Origin: Pseudorhodobacter sp.
GTDB taxonomy: Bacteria; Pseudomonadota; Alphaproteobacteria; Rhodobacterales; Rhodobacteraceae
Length of the DNA: 11,028 bases
Direction: 5' to 3'
Assembly: GCA_014378345.1 (NCBI GenBank)
Contig: JACMNW010000445.1
Span: 1-11,028 of the forward strand
Of the stretch, positions 1 to 6,748 are shown one piece after another; position 1 is the stretch's first letter; each line of letters starts with the position of its first letter. The notes beneath the pieces are model-generated. The model ran no database searches, was not told the DNA's origin, and worked only from the letters and a program-made list of their open reading frames with translations. A program made the position numbers and the translations under genes.

Positions 1-711
1 GCTGCGGCCTTTGCGCACGGTTTGCAGTGTGGCCTTGTCGGCACCTTCGAGGCCCGAAAGAAAGCGGACCCAGCCCGCCTGTTTGTAAAAGTGCAGGATG
101 TCGGCGTCGCGGACGATATCATCGGCGCGGGTGGAGCCGACGATGGTAACGGCAACGTCTTCCGCGATCAGCGCCTGAAGAAACGCCTTCCACGCGCGGC
201 GGGGTGAGGTTGGATTTTCATCGGTAAAGTTGATCAGTTCCACGCCATGGGTCCGCACCAGCCAAGCGATTTCGACGGCAAATTTGACCGGGTCGCGATG
301 ACGCCACCGGGTTCAGAACCCGCGCTGGCCGCAATAGGTGCAAAGATGCGGGCAGCCCCGCGTGAAAATTGCAGCACCACTGCACGTTCGCCGCCCCAAT
401 AGCTGTGGGCGGAAAAATCTGTCAGCTCCCATCCGACGCGAACAATGTCGATGTCTTTTATCGTGGTGGCGGGTTGGGTGGCGTGGAAAAGACTGTTGTG
501 GCGAAAGGCGATGCCGCGGATAATTTGTAGCGGCGTGTTGCTTGCAAGCGCGTTGATCAGGGCGGGGGCGGTTGCATAGCCTTCGCCGCGTACGATGATG
601 TCGATGGCGGCGGTGTCGCGCAATGGCAAAAAGGCCCAAGGGGGGCAGAAGTTCACCGGGAACTCGGCTGCCAATGGCGGTGTGTGGCGGGTTGATTAAG
701 ACGATGCGCAT
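1..711 (-). pseudogene. Decayed B12-binding radical SAM protein (BchE-like cyclase family), 3' end outside window
   Basis: Reading the minus strand from ATG at 711, the protein opens MRIVLINPPHTAIG and LPPLGLFAI, the usual N-terminus of cobalamin-binding radical SAM proteins annotated as anaerobic Mg-protoporphyrin IX monomethyl ester cyclases. At about 620-632 the sequence jumps, with a frame change, to IDIIVRGEGYATAPALINAL, a block that normally lies some 80-90 residues further on; most of the B12-binding domain is therefore missing. The second frame runs through DIVRVGWELTDFSAHSYWGG to VVLQFSRG near 360. The [4Fe-4S] cluster motif CPHLCTYCGQRGF (354-316) is then in the original frame. TGA at 313-315 stands where the family has Trp (GFW-TRWRHRD), and the frame stays open to position 1 with recognisable text (INFTDENPTS, STRADDIVRDADILHFY, VRKG). 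Three independent lesions make this a pseudogene, apparently a recent one because the remainder is well preserved. The exact subfamily (BchE itself or a paralogue) cannot be settled here. Confidence 0.85.
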
Positions 712-780
712 CAATCACCAATGACAGGGACGAAATTGCAGGCTATGGGACAAGGCCACCAGGGCCAAGGAGCAATGTTT

Positions 781-1392
781 ATGAAGTTTACCGTGGCGAT
801 TGATGGGCCGGCGGCGGCGGGCAAGGGCACGATTGCGCGCGCGGTGGCGGAGCATTTTGGCTTTGCTTACCTCGATACCGGGCTTTTGTACCGGGCTGCG
901 GCGCGCAAGGTAATTGACGGGATGGACCCGGTGGCGGCGGCAAAAGCGCTGACGCCGCATGATTTTGAGCGGACGGGCTTGCGGACGGCGAAGGTCGGGC
1001 AGGCGGCATCCAAAATTGCAGCGTTGCCCAAAGTGCGCGCGGCCTTGGTTGATTTTCAACACAAGTTTGCGCGATCAGATGGCGGTGCGGTTCTGGACGG
1101 GCGCGATATCGGCACGGTGATCTGCCCGGAGGCGGAGGTAAAGTTGTTTATCACCGCGTCAGACGAGGTGCGCGCGGTGCGCCGTCATGCGGAACTTGTG
1201 GAAAAATCGGCGGATTTGACAGTTGACGACGTGCTGGCCGATCTGCGGGCACGCGATGCACGCGATACCGAGCGGAAGGTGGCACCCTTGATGGCTGCCG
1301 CGGATGCGGTGCTGCTGGATACGTCGGAGTTGACGATTGATCAGGCTGTCGCCAAGGCTTGTGCGCTTGTTGCAGCGGTATTGGTGGTCTGA
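781..1392 (+). CDS. cmk: Cytidylate (CMP/dCMP) kinase
   Basis: Phosphorylates CMP and dCMP to the diphosphates with ATP in cytosolic pyrimidine nucleotide metabolism. The 203-residue protein begins MKFTVAIDGPAAAGKGT, containing the Walker A/P-loop GPAAAGKGT (residues 9-17). It continues with LDTGLLYRA (31-39) and LDGRDIGTVICP (105-116), the CMP-binding region typical of bacterial Cmk, and with the Arg-rich lid segment RDARDTERKVAPL (158-170). Length is slightly below the usual 210-225. The frame opens at ATG 721 and has further ATGs at 745 and 775, but AAGGAG at 767-772 is 8 nt from ATG 781, so I choose 781; homologues also start close to the P-loop. The stop is followed at once by the ATG of the next gene, suggesting co-transcription. 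In Rhodobacterales cmk commonly sits near rpsA; here two genes lie between them. Confidence 0.95.
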   Translation: MKFTVAIDGPAAAGKGTIARAVAEHFGFAYLDTGLLYRAAARKVIDGMDPVAAAKALTPHDFERTGLRTAKVGQAASKIAALPKVRAALVDFQHKFARSDGGAVLDGRDIGTVICPEAEVKLFITASDEVRAVRRHAELVEKSADLTVDDVLADLRARDARDTERKVAPLMAAADAVLLDTSELTIDQAVAKACALVAAVLVV

Positions 1393-2352
1393 ATGACCAA
1401 AGCGGAAGTGGTGTTTCACTTTCCCGAAGCCTTCCACCACCGGTATAAGTCGGCCCGTCATCTTGCACTTTATCCGGCAATCGAAGCTGTCATGGTGCAA
1501 CATGGGGGCCGTGTGCGGATAGCGGAACACCGGGCCAAAGCAAAGCATCTCGACGTTGATGAAAATTTGCACATTGTCGAAAATGGGCGCATCCACAGCC
1601 CGGGATTTCTGAATGCGACACTGGCGTATTTGCGCGGGTTTTGGCATCTTGATCCGCAAGGCGTGCTTGCCGAAAGCGAGATCGGAAGCCTGCGATTCAA
1701 AGCAGACAGCGTAGACCCGGTGATGGCGGCAACCTTTCAGGACGATCTGCGCCAGCGCTTTGCCGTTGCCCGAAAATCCCGCTACCACCAAGCGCGTGAC
1801 ATTACCGCCGTGCCCGAGGGTGCTATTGTGGTGTTCCTGCAAGGGCCCTCGCCGCAGCGGCGCGGGCACGCGCATTTGCCTTATGCCGATATGGTGCATG
1901 CAGTGGTGGCGGGATCGGGTGGACGGCCTGTGTTGGTTAAACCGCACCCGTTGCATACCGAAATGGGCCAACAGATTATTGCGGCGGTGCAGGCGCAGGG
2001 CGTGACCATCACCGAAACGGCAGCCAACGTGCATGACTTGCTGGCCGGGGCTGCGGTCAGCGTTTCCGTCAACTCTGCCGCCGCTATCGAAGGATTTTTA
2101 CATGGCACACCTGCCATATTATTTGGCCGGTCTGATTTTCAGCCGATGGTGGAAACGGTGTATGAGTGGCAGGATTTTCCCGCGGCATTGGCGCGGGCGC
2201 TGACCACTAAGCGCGATTATGCCGCATGGCTGTATTGGTATTTCAATGGCCACTGCCTGAACCTTGCAGCACCTGACTTTGCCACGCAGCTGTTTGCCCG
2301 CTTTGCCCGCGCCGGATTTGACGCCGAACGCCTTGGGCTGCGGTTGGATTGA
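1393..2352 (+). CDS. KpsS/KpsC-like capsular polysaccharide biosynthesis protein (GT-B-type, putative)
   Basis: A 319-residue protein without signal peptide or TM segment. Its C-terminal half carries the signature of the capsule polysaccharide KpsC/KpsS family (GT-B-type Kdo transferases): VLVKPHPLH (180-188), a VHDLL segment (213-217) and VSVNSAAAIEGFLHGTPAILFGRSDF (224-249), in which the Ser-Ala-Glu-Gly loop and HGTPAI are the conserved sugar-nucleotide-binding part. The N-terminal half is less conserved. Known members add beta-Kdo to the lipid anchor of capsule; the acceptor of this stand-alone, single-domain version is not deducible. The ATG immediately follows the cmk stop, so translation may be coupled. 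No other capsule genes are in the window, so a role in surface polysaccharide is inferred from the family only. The family assignment is good; the specific reaction is uncertain. Confidence 0.7.
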   Translation: MTKAEVVFHFPEAFHHRYKSARHLALYPAIEAVMVQHGGRVRIAEHRAKAKHLDVDENLHIVENGRIHSPGFLNATLAYLRGFWHLDPQGVLAESEIGSLRFKADSVDPVMAATFQDDLRQRFAVARKSRYHQARDITAVPEGAIVVFLQGPSPQRRGHAHLPYADMVHAVVAGSGGRPVLVKPHPLHTEMGQQIIAAVQAQGVTITETAANVHDLLAGAAVSVSVNSAAAIEGFLHGTPAILFGRSDFQPMVETVYEWQDFPAALARALTTKRDYAAWLYWYFNGHCLNLAAPDFATQLFARFARAGFDAERLGLRLD

Positions 2353-2532
2353 CTGGCTCATTGCTGTGCATATTGAGGCGACGCAGCCTTTGAGCATTGG
2401 CGAAAACTTCCAATTTGAACAGTCACTGTGCGTGGGCGGCCCTTGCTGCAGCGCGGCGCATTCCTACATTCGGGTGGTCAGGCGCTGCTTTTGCAGTTTG
2501 CCCAAGCGATCATAGGAAAGACGAGGCCCGCG

Positions 2533-3165
2533 ATGTTGCAAGAAAAATTGAACTGGCGCTATGCCACAAAGAAAATGGACCCGACCAAAGCCGTGCCACA
2601 AGACAAGGTGAACCGCATTCTGGAGGCGGCCAATCTTGCGCCGACATCCAGCGGCTTGCAGCCGTTCGAGATTATTGTGGTGACCAACCCGGAGGTGAAG
2701 GCGCAGTTGAGTGCCGCCGCTTACGGCCAAAGCCAGATTGTAGACGGAAGCCATGTGTTGGTGTTTGCGGCTTGGGATAACTACACAGCCGAGCGGATTG
2801 ACGCTGTGGTGGCAAATCTGGAAGCCGAACGTGGTGGCAAATCGGATGCCGTGACCGGTTACTATGACAACTTGAAGGCCCAGTATCTGCCGCGCACGGC
2901 GGAGGTGAATTATGAACATGCGGCGCGGCAGGCCTATATTGCCTTTGGTATGGCGCTGACGGCTGCGGCGTTTGAGGCGGTAGACAGCACACCGATGGAA
3001 GGGTTTGATCCGGCAAAAGTGGATGAAATTCTTGGCCTGCGTGAAAAGGGTCTGCGATCTGTCACCATCATGCCGCTGGGCTACCGCGCCGATGCAGGTG
3101 ACTGGCTGAACGGGGCGAAAAAAGTGCGCAAGCCGATGGGCGAGTTGGTAACGCTGGTCGCGTGA
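2533..3165 (+). CDS. Nitroreductase family FMN oxidoreductase (NfsB-type, NAD(P)H-dependent)
   Basis: A 210-residue cytosolic flavoprotein of the nitroreductase fold, which as a homodimer reduces quinones and nitro-compounds with NAD(P)H. Seen: RYATKKMD near the N-terminus (residues 9-16, FMN phosphate contacts), LAPTSSGLQPFE (35-46), the long helix ARQAYIAFGMALTAAA (131-146), PMEGFDPAKVD (154-164), the MPLGYRA turn (180-186) and a basic KVRKP end (197-201). These match NfsB/YfkO-type enzymes in order and length. The frame is open from 2428, but ATG 2533 has GAGG at 2523-2526 six bases upstream and gives the family N-terminus, so I use it. It lies 180 nt after the capsule-type gene and ends in an intrinsic terminator at 3188-3221. 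The natural substrate is not deducible. Confidence 0.9.
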   Translation: MLQEKLNWRYATKKMDPTKAVPQDKVNRILEAANLAPTSSGLQPFEIIVVTNPEVKAQLSAAAYGQSQIVDGSHVLVFAAWDNYTAERIDAVVANLEAERGGKSDAVTGYYDNLKAQYLPRTAEVNYEHAARQAYIAFGMALTAAAFEAVDSTPMEGFDPAKVDEILGLREKGLRSVTIMPLGYRADAGDWLNGAKKVRKPMGELVTLVA

Positions 3166-3187
3166 TTGACCGTGACGCTTTGGATTG

Positions 3188-3221
3188 GGCGGTTCCCGGC
3201 AGCGGGGACCGCCTTTCCCTT
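3188..3221 (+). terminator. Rho-independent terminator after the nitroreductase gene
   Basis: A 10-bp stem GGCGGTTCCC (3188-3197) / GGGGACCGCC (3204-3213) with one G-U pair and loop GGCAGC, followed by TTTCCCTT. It begins 23 nt after the stop codon and separates this gene from rpsA. The T tract is interrupted, so strength is uncertain. Confidence 0.7.
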
Positions 3222-3277
3222 GCCAGCATGGCGCAAAGGGGGTATTAGCCGCGCATTCTGACAGGAGTCGAGATTTT

Positions 3278-3300
3278 GCCGGTTTTCCGGCTCTGTTTTG
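3278..3300 (+). promoter_or_regulatory. Small hairpin with T-rich tail in the rpsA leader
   Basis: GCCGG (3278-3282), loop TTTT, CCGGC (3287-3291), then TCTGTTTTG. It lies about 90 nt upstream of the rpsA start, in a region where S1 autoregulation acts in E. coli. It could be an attenuator-like hairpin, a second weak terminator of the upstream gene, or chance. No convincing -35/-10 pair was found between 3222 and 3380. Confidence 0.3.
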
Positions 3301-3380
3301 ATTTGACGATCGGGCCCATTCAAGACCAGCGGAGCCAACCGCGTGGCCAGTGAAAAGACGTGAAAAGGAAACTGATCTAC

Positions 3381-5060
3381 ATGAGCACTAAAGCCACGAT
3401 GGAAGACTTTGAAGCCCTGTTGAAGGAAAGCTTCGAGATTGACACACCCGAAGAGGGATCTGTTGTCAAAGGCCGGGTTATCGCGATTGAAGCGGGCCAG
3501 GCGATTATTGATGTCGGCTACAAGATGGAAGGCCGCATCGACCTGAAAGAATTTGCCAACCCCGGTGAAACTGTCGACATCAAGGTCGGCGACGAGGTTG
3601 AGGTGTATCTGGACCGCGTGGAAAACAGCCGCGGTGAAGCCCAGATCAGCCGTGAAAAAGCCCGTCGCGAAGAAGCGTGGGATCGTCTTGAGAAAGCCTA
3701 TGCATCCGAGACGCGCGTTGATGGCGCGATCTTTGGCCGCGTTAAAGGCGGCTTTACCGTTGATCTTGGCGGCGCTGTGGCGTTCTTGCCGGGCAGCCAG
3801 GTTGACGTGCGCCCGGTACGTGATGCCGGCCCGTTGATGGGCATGAAGCAGCCGTTCCAGATTTTGAAAATGGACCGTCGTCGTGGCAACATCGTTGTGT
3901 CGCGCCGTGCCATTCTTGAAGAATCGCGGGCGGAACAGCGTGCCGAAGTTATCGGCAATCTGGTTGAAGGTCAGGTTGTGGACGGCGTGGTCAAGAACAT
4001 CACCGAATACGGTGCGTTTGTGGACCTCGGCGGTGTTGACGGGCTGTTGCACGTCACCGACATGGCCTGGCGCCGGGTGAACCACCCGTCAGAAATTCTG
4101 GCGATTGGCGAAACGGTCAAAGTGCGGGTCATCAAGATCAACAAAGAGACCCACCGCATCAGCCTTGGCATGAAGCAGTTGCAATCGGATCCATGGGATG
4201 CGGTTGAAAAGATGTATGCGCTTGGCACCCAGCATAAGGGCCGTGTCACCAACATCACCGATTACGGCGCATTCGTTGAGCTGGAAGCCGGTGTTGAAGG
4301 GCTTGTTCACGTGTCTGAGATGTCCTGGACCAAGAAGAACGTGCATCCCGGCAAGATCGTTTCTACTTCGCAAGAAGTAGAAGTTATGGTGCTGGAAATT
4401 GACAGCTCCAAGCGGCGGGTCAGCCTTGGCCTGAAGCAGACGCAGCGCAACCCATGGGAAGTGTTCGCGGAAACCAACCCGGTTGGCACGATCATTGAGG
4501 GCGAAGTCAAGAACATCACCGAATTCGGTCTGTTCGTGGGCCTTGATAACGATATCGACGGCATGGTTCACCTGTCTGATCTGTCCTATGATCAGCGCGG
4601 CGAAGATGCGATTGCGAACTACCGCAAGGGCGACACGGTCAAGGCATCGGTCACCGAGGTGGATGTTGAGAAAGAGCGTATCTCGCTTTCCGTCAAGGCA
4701 TTGGGCGAAGACACCTTCACCGATGCGGTTGATGGCGTGAAGCGTGGCGGAATCGTAACGGTGGTTGTGACGGCGATTGAAGAAGGCGGCGTCGAGGTGG
4801 AATACCAAGGTGCCAAGTCCTTCATCCGTCGGTCTGACCTGTCACGCGACCGGGCTGATCAGCGGCCAGAGCGGTTCCAGATTGGCGACAGCATTGATGC
4901 GCGCGTCACCAACATCGACCCCAAAACCCGTCGTCTGGGGCTTTCCATCAAGGCGCGTGAAATCGCCGAAGAAAAGGAAGCGGTTGAGCAATACGGGTCA
5001 TCCGATTCGGGTGCGTCGTTGGGTGATATCTTGGGTGCGGCGCTTAAGGGCGGCAACTAA
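3381..5060 (+). CDS. rpsA: 30S ribosomal protein S1
   Basis: RNA-binding protein of the small ribosomal subunit that captures mRNA during initiation. The 559-residue product shows six S1 (OB-fold) repeats at roughly residues 26-92, 111-177, 197-265, 282-352, 369-439 and 456-525. Domains 3-5 carry the diagnostic core NITEYGAFVDLGGVDGLLHV, NITDYGAFVELEAG and NITEFGLFVGLDND, followed by RISLG/RVSLG endings. Domains 1 and 2 are the divergent ribosome-binding ones. The C-terminal tail (526-559) is acidic then Gly/Ser-rich. GTG at 3360 also opens the frame, but ATG 3381 (MSTKATMEDFEALL) matches the family N-terminus and has AAGGAA at 3365-3370. The gene has its own leader and a strong terminator, so it is probably monocistronic. 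S1 is typically autoregulated through its leader; I cannot show that here. Confidence 0.98.
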   Translation: MSTKATMEDFEALLKESFEIDTPEEGSVVKGRVIAIEAGQAIIDVGYKMEGRIDLKEFANPGETVDIKVGDEVEVYLDRVENSRGEAQISREKARREEAWDRLEKAYASETRVDGAIFGRVKGGFTVDLGGAVAFLPGSQVDVRPVRDAGPLMGMKQPFQILKMDRRRGNIVVSRRAILEESRAEQRAEVIGNLVEGQVVDGVVKNITEYGAFVDLGGVDGLLHVTDMAWRRVNHPSEILAIGETVKVRVIKINKETHRISLGMKQLQSDPWDAVEKMYALGTQHKGRVTNITDYGAFVELEAGVEGLVHVSEMSWTKKNVHPGKIVSTSQEVEVMVLEIDSSKRRVSLGLKQTQRNPWEVFAETNPVGTIIEGEVKNITEFGLFVGLDNDIDGMVHLSDLSYDQRGEDAIANYRKGDTVKASVTEVDVEKERISLSVKALGEDTFTDAVDGVKRGGIVTVVVTAIEEGGVEVEYQGAKSFIRRSDLSRDRADQRPERFQIGDSIDARVTNIDPKTRRLGLSIKAREIAEEKEAVEQYGSSDSGASLGDILGAALKGGN

Positions 5061-5087
5061 GACTGATCTATCGGTCAATAAAAGCAG

Positions 5088-5116
5088 GAGCCTCGCCTTA
5101 TGGCGGGGCTCTTTTG
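5088..5116 (+). terminator. Rho-independent terminator of rpsA
   Basis: A 10-bp stem GAGCCTCGCC (5088-5097) / GGCGGGGCTC (5102-5111) with one G-U pair and tetraloop TTAT, followed by TTTT. It starts 27 nt after the rpsA stop, with an A-run just upstream (AATAAAAG), a classical intrinsic terminator. Confidence 0.88.
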
Positions 5117-5157
5117 CATCTAACCCCCCCTTATCCCTTGGTTTCCCCCGCTTTTTG

Positions 5158-5186
5158 TTTGTGCGGTCAAAATTTTTGCCTATAGT
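5158..5186 (+). promoter_or_regulatory. Candidate sigma-70 promoter for ihfB
   Basis: TATAGT at 5181-5186 differs from TATAAT at one base. A weak -35 (TTTGTG 5158-5163, 17-nt spacer, or TTGTGC 5159-5164, 16-nt spacer) precedes it. It lies between the rpsA terminator and the ihfB start, where a promoter is needed. The -35 match is poor, so the site is tentative. Confidence 0.4.
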
Positions 5187-5259
5187 TTCCGAACAATAAG
5201 AAGTGGCGGTAGCTCAACGTGTCTGCCAGACGCGCCAGCCATTTGGGGGGACGACAAGG

Positions 5260-5541
5260 ATGATCCGTTCGGAACTTATCCAAAAAATTGCGGATGAAAA
5301 TCCACATTTGACGCAGCGCCACGTAGAGCGGATCGTCAACACGGTTTTTGAAGAAATCATTGAAGCGCTGTCCAAGGGCGACCGGGTGGAACTACGCGGA
5401 TTTGGTGCGTTTTCCGTCAAGGCGCGCGATGCCCGCGTGGGGCGCAACCCGCGCACCGGCGAGGCAGTGGCCGTGGATGACAAGAAGGTGCCGTTCTTCA
5501 AGACTGGCAAGCTGCTGCGCGACCGATTGAACGCCAAGTGA
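5260..5541 (+). CDS. ihfB: Integration host factor subunit beta
   Basis: A 93-residue DNA-bending protein of the HU/IHF family, which pairs with IHF-alpha (encoded elsewhere) to bend specific sites in promoters, origins and recombination sites. It begins MIRSELIQKIADENPHLT, has the helical dimerisation part (3-40), the GDRVELRGFGAFSVK strand region (40-54) and the DNA-intercalating arm GRNPRTGEAV (61-70) with the key Pro64. It ends KVPFFKTGKLLRDRL. The RNPRTGE arm and the early MIRSEL fit IHF-beta rather than HU. The frame is open from 5203, but ATG 5260 gives the canonical length and N-terminus; a G-rich stretch (5245-5250) precedes it. The gene is followed after 75 nt by lapA, a usual neighbour in Rhodobacterales. 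Confidence 0.95.
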   Translation: MIRSELIQKIADENPHLTQRHVERIVNTVFEEIIEALSKGDRVELRGFGAFSVKARDARVGRNPRTGEAVAVDDKKVPFFKTGKLLRDRLNAK

Positions 5542-5616
5542 CCTGCCTGCCCTTGTGATTAAAGGACGATGCGCAGATAATAGCGCAGCTTTGGTTGCAT
5601 AAAGGCGTTTACTCAG

Positions 5617-5979
5617 ATGATCCGCACGCTGCGATATGTTTTTTTGTTTGCATTGGCGATTGTGCTGCTGACGGTGGCGCTTGCCAACCGCGCGCCGGTG
5701 TCGTTGCGGTTGTTGCCCGATGATGTGGGCGCATTTTTGGGGCTTGGTGGGGCTGTAGAATTACCGCTGTTCTTGGTGATCTTTGGCGGGATCGTGGCAG
5801 GGCTGTTGATTGGCTTTGTCTGGGAATGGTTCCGGGAAAGTAAGCATCGCAAAAACTCCAGCACCAAAACGCGCGAGGTTTCGCGACTCGAACGGGAGTT
5901 GGCGGTGCTGCGCGACACTAAGCCCGAGCAGCACGATGAAGTGCTGGCGCTGTTGGATAGCCCGCGCAAGGCCGGATGA
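5617..5979 (+). CDS. LapA-family (DUF1049) inner-membrane protein
   Basis: A 120-residue protein with two predicted TM helices (about residues 7-23 and 49-69), a short loop containing NRAPVSLRLLP between them, and a charged helical C-terminus (about 85-115) likely to form a coiled coil in the cytoplasm. This layout and the N-x-x-P-V-x-L motif after helix 1 are those of LapA (lipopolysaccharide assembly protein A domain), whose E. coli member works with LapB in controlling LpxC and LPS synthesis. Whether this alphaproteobacterial version does the same is not known to me. Its TGA overlaps the ATG of trpF (ATGA at 5976-5979), so the two genes are very probably co-transcribed and translationally coupled, though they have no obvious functional tie. 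The start is the first ATG, with AAAGG at 5601-5605 as a weak ribosome binding site. Confidence 0.85.
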   Translation: MIRTLRYVFLFALAIVLLTVALANRAPVSLRLLPDDVGAFLGLGGAVELPLFLVIFGGIVAGLLIGFVWEWFRESKHRKNSSTKTREVSRLERELAVLRDTKPEQHDEVLALLDSPRKAG

Positions 5980-6617
5980 TGGGCGATATTCGGGTTAAAA
6001 TCTGTGGCCTGCGAACGGTGGACGATGTGGTGGCGGTGGCGCGCGCGGGTGCGGCCTATGCGGGATTTGTGTTTTTTCCAAAAAGTCCAAGGCATTTGAG
6101 TATTCCTGAAGCAAGAGCCCTGGCACTTGCAGCCCCTGTGGGACTTGCGAAGGTGGCTTTGATCGTAAACGCGGATGACGCGGCGATTGACGCGATACTG
6201 GCGGATGTGCCCATTGACATGTTGCAACTGCACGGGGCGGAGACGCCGGCGCGTGTGGCCGAGGTGCGGGATCGGTTTGGCTTGCCAGTGATGAAGGCGG
6301 TGGGTCTGTCGGGTGAGGCGGATTTGGCGGCGATCATGGAGTATTCGCTGATCGCGGATCAGTTGTTAATCGATGCAAAACCGGGGTCGGGCACCGATTT
6401 GCCGGGTGGCAATGGGTTGGCGTTTGATTGGCGTTTGCTGGTGGGGCGCAAGTGGCTGCGGCCTTGGATGTTGGCGGGGGGGCTTGGCCCGCACAACGTG
6501 GCAGAGGCAATACGGCTGACAGGTGCGGCGCAGGTGGATGTATCATCGGGTGTGGAATCGGCGCCCGGGGTGAAGGACCACGCAAAGATTGCGGCATTTG
6601 TAGCGGCTGCAGGGTAA
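5976..6617 (+). CDS. trpF: Phosphoribosylanthranilate isomerase
   Basis: Catalyses the Amadori rearrangement of N-(5-phosphoribosyl)anthranilate to CdRP, the third step of tryptophan synthesis. The 213-residue monofunctional (beta/alpha)8 barrel shows VKICGLRTVDD with the general-base Cys10, GFVFFPKSPRH (30-40), MLQLHGAE (82-89), the general-acid Asp133 in LLIDAKPGSGT, and the phosphate-binding loops LAGGL (166-170) and DVSSGVE (188-194). All key residues are present. Two ATGs are adjacent (5976 and 5979); the first overlaps the lapA stop and either could be used. The gene is followed after 131 nt by trpB, the usual alphaproteobacterial trpF-trpB order. A stretch near 6077-6120 uses AGG, AGA and AGT codons unlike its surroundings. 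Confidence 0.95.
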   Translation: MMGDIRVKICGLRTVDDVVAVARAGAAYAGFVFFPKSPRHLSIPEARALALAAPVGLAKVALIVNADDAAIDAILADVPIDMLQLHGAETPARVAEVRDRFGLPVMKAVGLSGEADLAAIMEYSLIADQLLIDAKPGSGTDLPGGNGLAFDWRLLVGRKWLRPWMLAGGLGPHNVAEAIRLTGAAQVDVSSGVESAPGVKDHAKIAAFVAAAG

Positions 6618-6639
6618 GCCTGCGCGATCTGCAGGCAGC

Positions 6640-6669
6640 GGATTTGAGTATTTTTGCGAAAAAGAACTC
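6640..6669 (+). repeat. AT-rich dyad between trpF and trpB (GAGTATTTTT-type element)
   Basis: GAGT (6646-6649) and TTTTT (6651-6655) are mirrored by AAAAA (6659-6663) and ACTC (6666-6669) around a GCG loop. It sits 20-50 nt after the trpF stop. The GGATTTGAGTATTTTTG wording resembles a short intergenic sequence I recall from many Rhodobacterales genomes, but that is memory, not a search. It may be a weak processing or termination hairpin. Confidence 0.4.
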
Positions 6670-6700
6670 AGCAAGGGCATAGCGCCGCAGTGGTTTTCTT

Positions 6701-6729
6701 TTGCATTTTGCTGGGTTACATCGGATAAA
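6701..6729 (+). promoter_or_regulatory. Weak candidate promoter for trpB
   Basis: TTGCAT (6701-6706), 17-nt spacer, GATAAA (6724-6729). The match to consensus is only partial, and a start near 6736 would leave a leader of about a dozen bases holding little more than the GGGAG ribosome binding site. trpB may instead be read through from trpF. Confidence 0.25.
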
Positions 6730-6748
6730 AATCTACGGGAGCATGACC

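Noticed and set aside
721..780. Upstream ATG 721, 745 or 775 as the cmk start
   Set aside because: AAGGAG at 767-772 is spaced correctly only for ATG 781, which also places the P-loop where the family has it.
1159..2034. Minus-strand open frame of 291 codons opposite cmk and the capsule-type gene
   Set aside because: Both plus-strand genes have family motifs. The antisense product has none.
3360..3380. GTG start for rpsA adding seven residues
   Set aside because: ATG 3381 matches the family N-terminus and has a better-placed ribosome binding site.
3081..4085. Long minus-strand open frame (334 codons) opposite the nitroreductase end and rpsA
   Set aside because: It is antisense to clearly coding rpsA, has no recognisable domain, and spans a terminator and leader. 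It is a by-product of codon bias.
5165..5180. Possible IHF autoregulation site (GGTCAAAATTTTTG) upstream of ihfB
   Set aside because: The match to the IHF consensus (WATCAA-N4-TTR) has several mismatches; too weak to list despite known IHF autoregulation in E. coli.
5560..5580. Short hairpin TGCGC/GCGCA region between ihfB and lapA
   Set aside because: Only five base pairs and no T tract; not distinguishable from chance.
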